Notes under the pieces: generated by a model
What the model saw: the letters and a program-made list of their open reading frames with translations, nothing else
Databases searched by the model: none
Told to the model about the DNA's origin: nothing
Shown: piece after piece, positions 4,997 to 6,103 of the stretch
Position numbering within the stretch: position 1 is the first letter of the stretch
Layout of the letters: every line of letters starts with the position of its first letter
NCBI GenBank assembly: GCA_003551325.1
Contig: PUMK01000228.1
Coordinates: forward strand, 1-6,103
Direction: 5' to 3'
DNA from: Candidatus Acetothermia bacterium
GTDB taxonomy: Bacteria; Bipolaricaulota; Bipolaricaulia; Bipolaricaulales; Bipolaricaulaceae
DNA length: 6,103 nucleotides
Program-made: the position numbers and the translations under genes

Positions 4997-5675
4997 TGAG
5001 CCCTACCAGATCCGGTCGATGGCGCAGAGTCTTGCGCCAGGCTTCTACGGCTCTCCAGCGGCGTATCTTCTCGTGGTCTCCGGACATGAGGACCTTGGGC
5101 ACCGTCATCCCGTGGAACGTTCGGGGCCGGGTGTACTGTGGATGCCCGAGGAGAGGGCCGCTGTAGAAGGAGTCCGTGGACGCCGATGCGTGCCGACCCA
5201 CAACGCCAGGTACCATGCGCGCCACCACTTCCAACACGACAGCCGCAGCCACCTCGCCTCCGGCCAGTACGTAGTCACCGATGGAGAGCTCCAGGTCACA
5301 TTGGGCAGCCACCCGCTCGTCCACCCCCTCGTAACGTCCCGAGAGGAGTGTCAACGCGCGTTGGTGGGCCAGGTCCTTAGCCAGTGTTTGATCGAGCCGT
5401 ACCCCCTGTGGGGAGAGGAGTACGGTGAACGGACGCCTGCCGATCTGCGATCGGATGGCTTCCACCGCACGGGTGAACGGCTCGGGGCGCATCACCATGC
5501 CTGCTCCTCCACCGAACGGGCGGTCGTCCACCATGGGTCTTCCCTGCAGCGAGAAGTCCTCCAGCCGGTGAAGGTGAACCTCGATCAGATCACGCTGCTG
5601 GGCAGCCCACAGCGTTCCCTCGGCCACGAAAGGCCGCAGCATATCTGGCCACATCGATACGACATCGAACCTCAT
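4989..5675 (-). CDS. trmD: tRNA (guanine-N1)-methyltransferase TrmD
   Basis: TrmD makes m1G37 next to the anticodon of tRNAs carrying G36-G37, using S-adenosylmethionine, and prevents +1 frameshifting. The 228-residue product has all the landmarks: MRFDVVSMWPDML (1-13), the PFGGGAGMVMRPEP loop (53-66), LLSPQG (86-91), the knot segments LLSGRYEGVDERV (110-122) and SIGDYVLAGGE (131-141), and YTRP (181-184). The catalytic pair corresponds to Arg153 (VARMVPGV) and Asp168 (STDSF), equivalent to Arg154 and Asp169 in E. coli. The length is slightly short of the usual 240-255. ATG overlaps the KH gene stop (ATGA), with no ribosome-binding site of its own. The gene normally found before it, rimM, is absent. 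Confidence 0.98.
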   Translation of the reverse strand: MRFDVVSMWPDMLRPFVAEGTLWAAQQRDLIEVHLHRLEDFSLQGRPMVDDRPFGGGAGMVMRPEPFTRAVEAIRSQIGRRPFTVLLSPQGVRLDQTLAKDLAHQRALTLLSGRYEGVDERVAAQCDLELSIGDYVLAGGEVAAAVVLEVVARMVPGVVGRHASASTDSFYSGPLLGHPQYTRPRTFHGMTVPKVLMSGDHEKIRRWRAVEAWRKTLRHRPDLVGLNG

Positions 5676-5920
5676 GGGTGATCGACCGTGACCTCACGGT
5701 TGAGTTGTTTGCCCACCGCCTGGACCACTTGCCCAACAGCCTCCACATCGCGCGGATGCAGACGCCCCTTACCCTTGGCGCGTAGAACAATGAGGTCCAT
5801 GGTCGGTGTCCAGACATGGTCCACCGCCGCCCCGTCGGGATCCCGCACAATGGACTTCAGAAGGAAACGCGCGAGTTCAACCAGCGTCTTGCTGAGGTTG
5901 GCGTCCGTACCGCTGTTCAT
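5672..5920 (-). CDS. khpA: KhpA-type KH-domain RNA-binding protein, GXXG loop degenerate
   Basis: The 82-residue product occupies the place of the small KH protein (KhpA/YlqC) that follows rpsP in many bacteria and binds RNA, often together with KhpB. The N-terminal part LVELARFLLKSIVRDPDG (13-30) matches the family's opening helix and the 'NPD' turn. A central strand (42-47) and a C-terminal helix plus strand VEAVGQVVQAVGKQLNREV (59-77) also fit. The usual GKVIGKQGR segment is not there: by ungapped alignment to the family consensus, the GXXG tetrapeptide is replaced by RLHP (53-56), so ordinary KH-type RNA binding may be lost or altered. The first 14 codons overlap the end of rpsP (43 nt), with only a weak ribosome-binding site. 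The stop overlaps trmD as ATGA. Confidence 0.8.
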   Translation of the reverse strand: MNSGTDANLSKTLVELARFLLKSIVRDPDGAAVDHVWTPTMDLIVLRAKGKGRLHPRDVEAVGQVVQAVGKQLNREVTVDHP

Positions 5921-6103
5921 GCCATGCCTGCATCACACCGAGTTTCGACAGTAGCCGGCGGGCTGCTGGTGTGGGTTGGGCGCCTTTGCTTAGCCAGCCC
6001 AGTGCGCTGTCGCGGTCCACGTTGATCTCGGCAGGCTCAGCATGGGGGAAGTAGTGCCCGATCTCCTCGAGCGAACGCCCATCACGCTTTGCATCGCCGT
6101 CCA
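5877..6103 (-). CDS. rpsP: 30S ribosomal protein S16, partial (N-terminus beyond window)
   Basis: The last 74 codons and TGA of S16, a structural and assembly protein of the 30S subunit, read from 6101 down to 5877. Visible blocks are KRDGRSLEEIGHYFP (family: PRDGRFIEEIGxYNP), a DRDSALGWLSKGAQPT segment containing the hallmark WLSKGAQPT, and AARRLLSKLGV. A short Gln-rich tail (about 15 residues) follows the conserved core. By comparison with typical S16, about 25-30 N-terminal residues lie outside the window. The end overlaps the KH gene in another frame. It is the first visible gene of the operon; the promoter is therefore off the right edge. Confidence 0.96.
   Translation of the reverse strand, partial: DGDAKRDGRSLEEIGHYFPHAEPAEINVDRDSALGWLSKGAQPTPAARRLLSKLGVMQAWHEQRYGRQPQQDAG

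Noticed and set aside
5019..5681. 220-codon plus-strand open frame opposite trmD
   Set aside because: TrmD is unambiguous on the other strand and this frame shows only mirrored composition.
1..6103. CRISPR arrays, tRNA or rRNA genes, insertion sequences, phage attachment sites
   Set aside because: No regularly spaced repeats, cloverleaf-like segments, transposase motifs or terminal inverted repeats were seen; nearly all the sequence is taken up by ordinary genes on one strand.

Overview
All supportable genes lie on the minus strand, so the window reads right to left. The right half (about 3185-6103) is a ribosomal-protein and tRNA-modification operon: rpsP (S16, cut by the window edge), a KhpA-type KH protein, trmD, a second SPOUT-fold RNA methyltransferase, rplS (L19) and lepB (signal peptidase I). 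Every junction overlaps: 43 nt, 4 nt ATGA, 8 nt, 17 nt and 4 nt GTGA. This points to one transcript with translational coupling. The gene order, including the extra methyltransferase between trmD and rplS and lepB after rplS, is the one I recall from Thermotoga (around TM1566-TM1572), except that rimM is missing from its usual place between the KH gene and trmD.

The left half holds two units that each start with a perfect TATAAT -10 box, 8 nt upstream of a strong GGAGG ribosome-binding site. The first (3095 down to 829) encodes two uncharacterised secreted beta-sandwich proteins joined by a GTGA start/stop overlap. The second (793 down to 58) encodes a small flavin nitroreductase-family protein and a tiny hydrophobic membrane protein. 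The leftmost 57 nt hold only a short GC hairpin.

The DNA is GC-rich (roughly 60% by impression). A Thermotoga-like operon order in a GC-rich genome with Ig-like and PEGA-like exported proteins suggests a deep-branching bacterium. A candidate phylum such as Bipolaricaulota (OP1/Acetothermia) would fit, but this is inference and was not tested by any search.

The most unusual item is lepB. Its catalytic Ser69 and Lys202 are 133 residues apart instead of the usual 40-55, and the extra segment reads as a PDZ domain placed between conserved boxes C and D of the peptidase. Other notable points are a KhpA-like protein whose GXXG RNA-binding loop appears to be lost, the missing rimM, and the two-gene secreted-protein unit, which has an internal domain duplication in one protein and an unfamiliar C-terminal module in the other.
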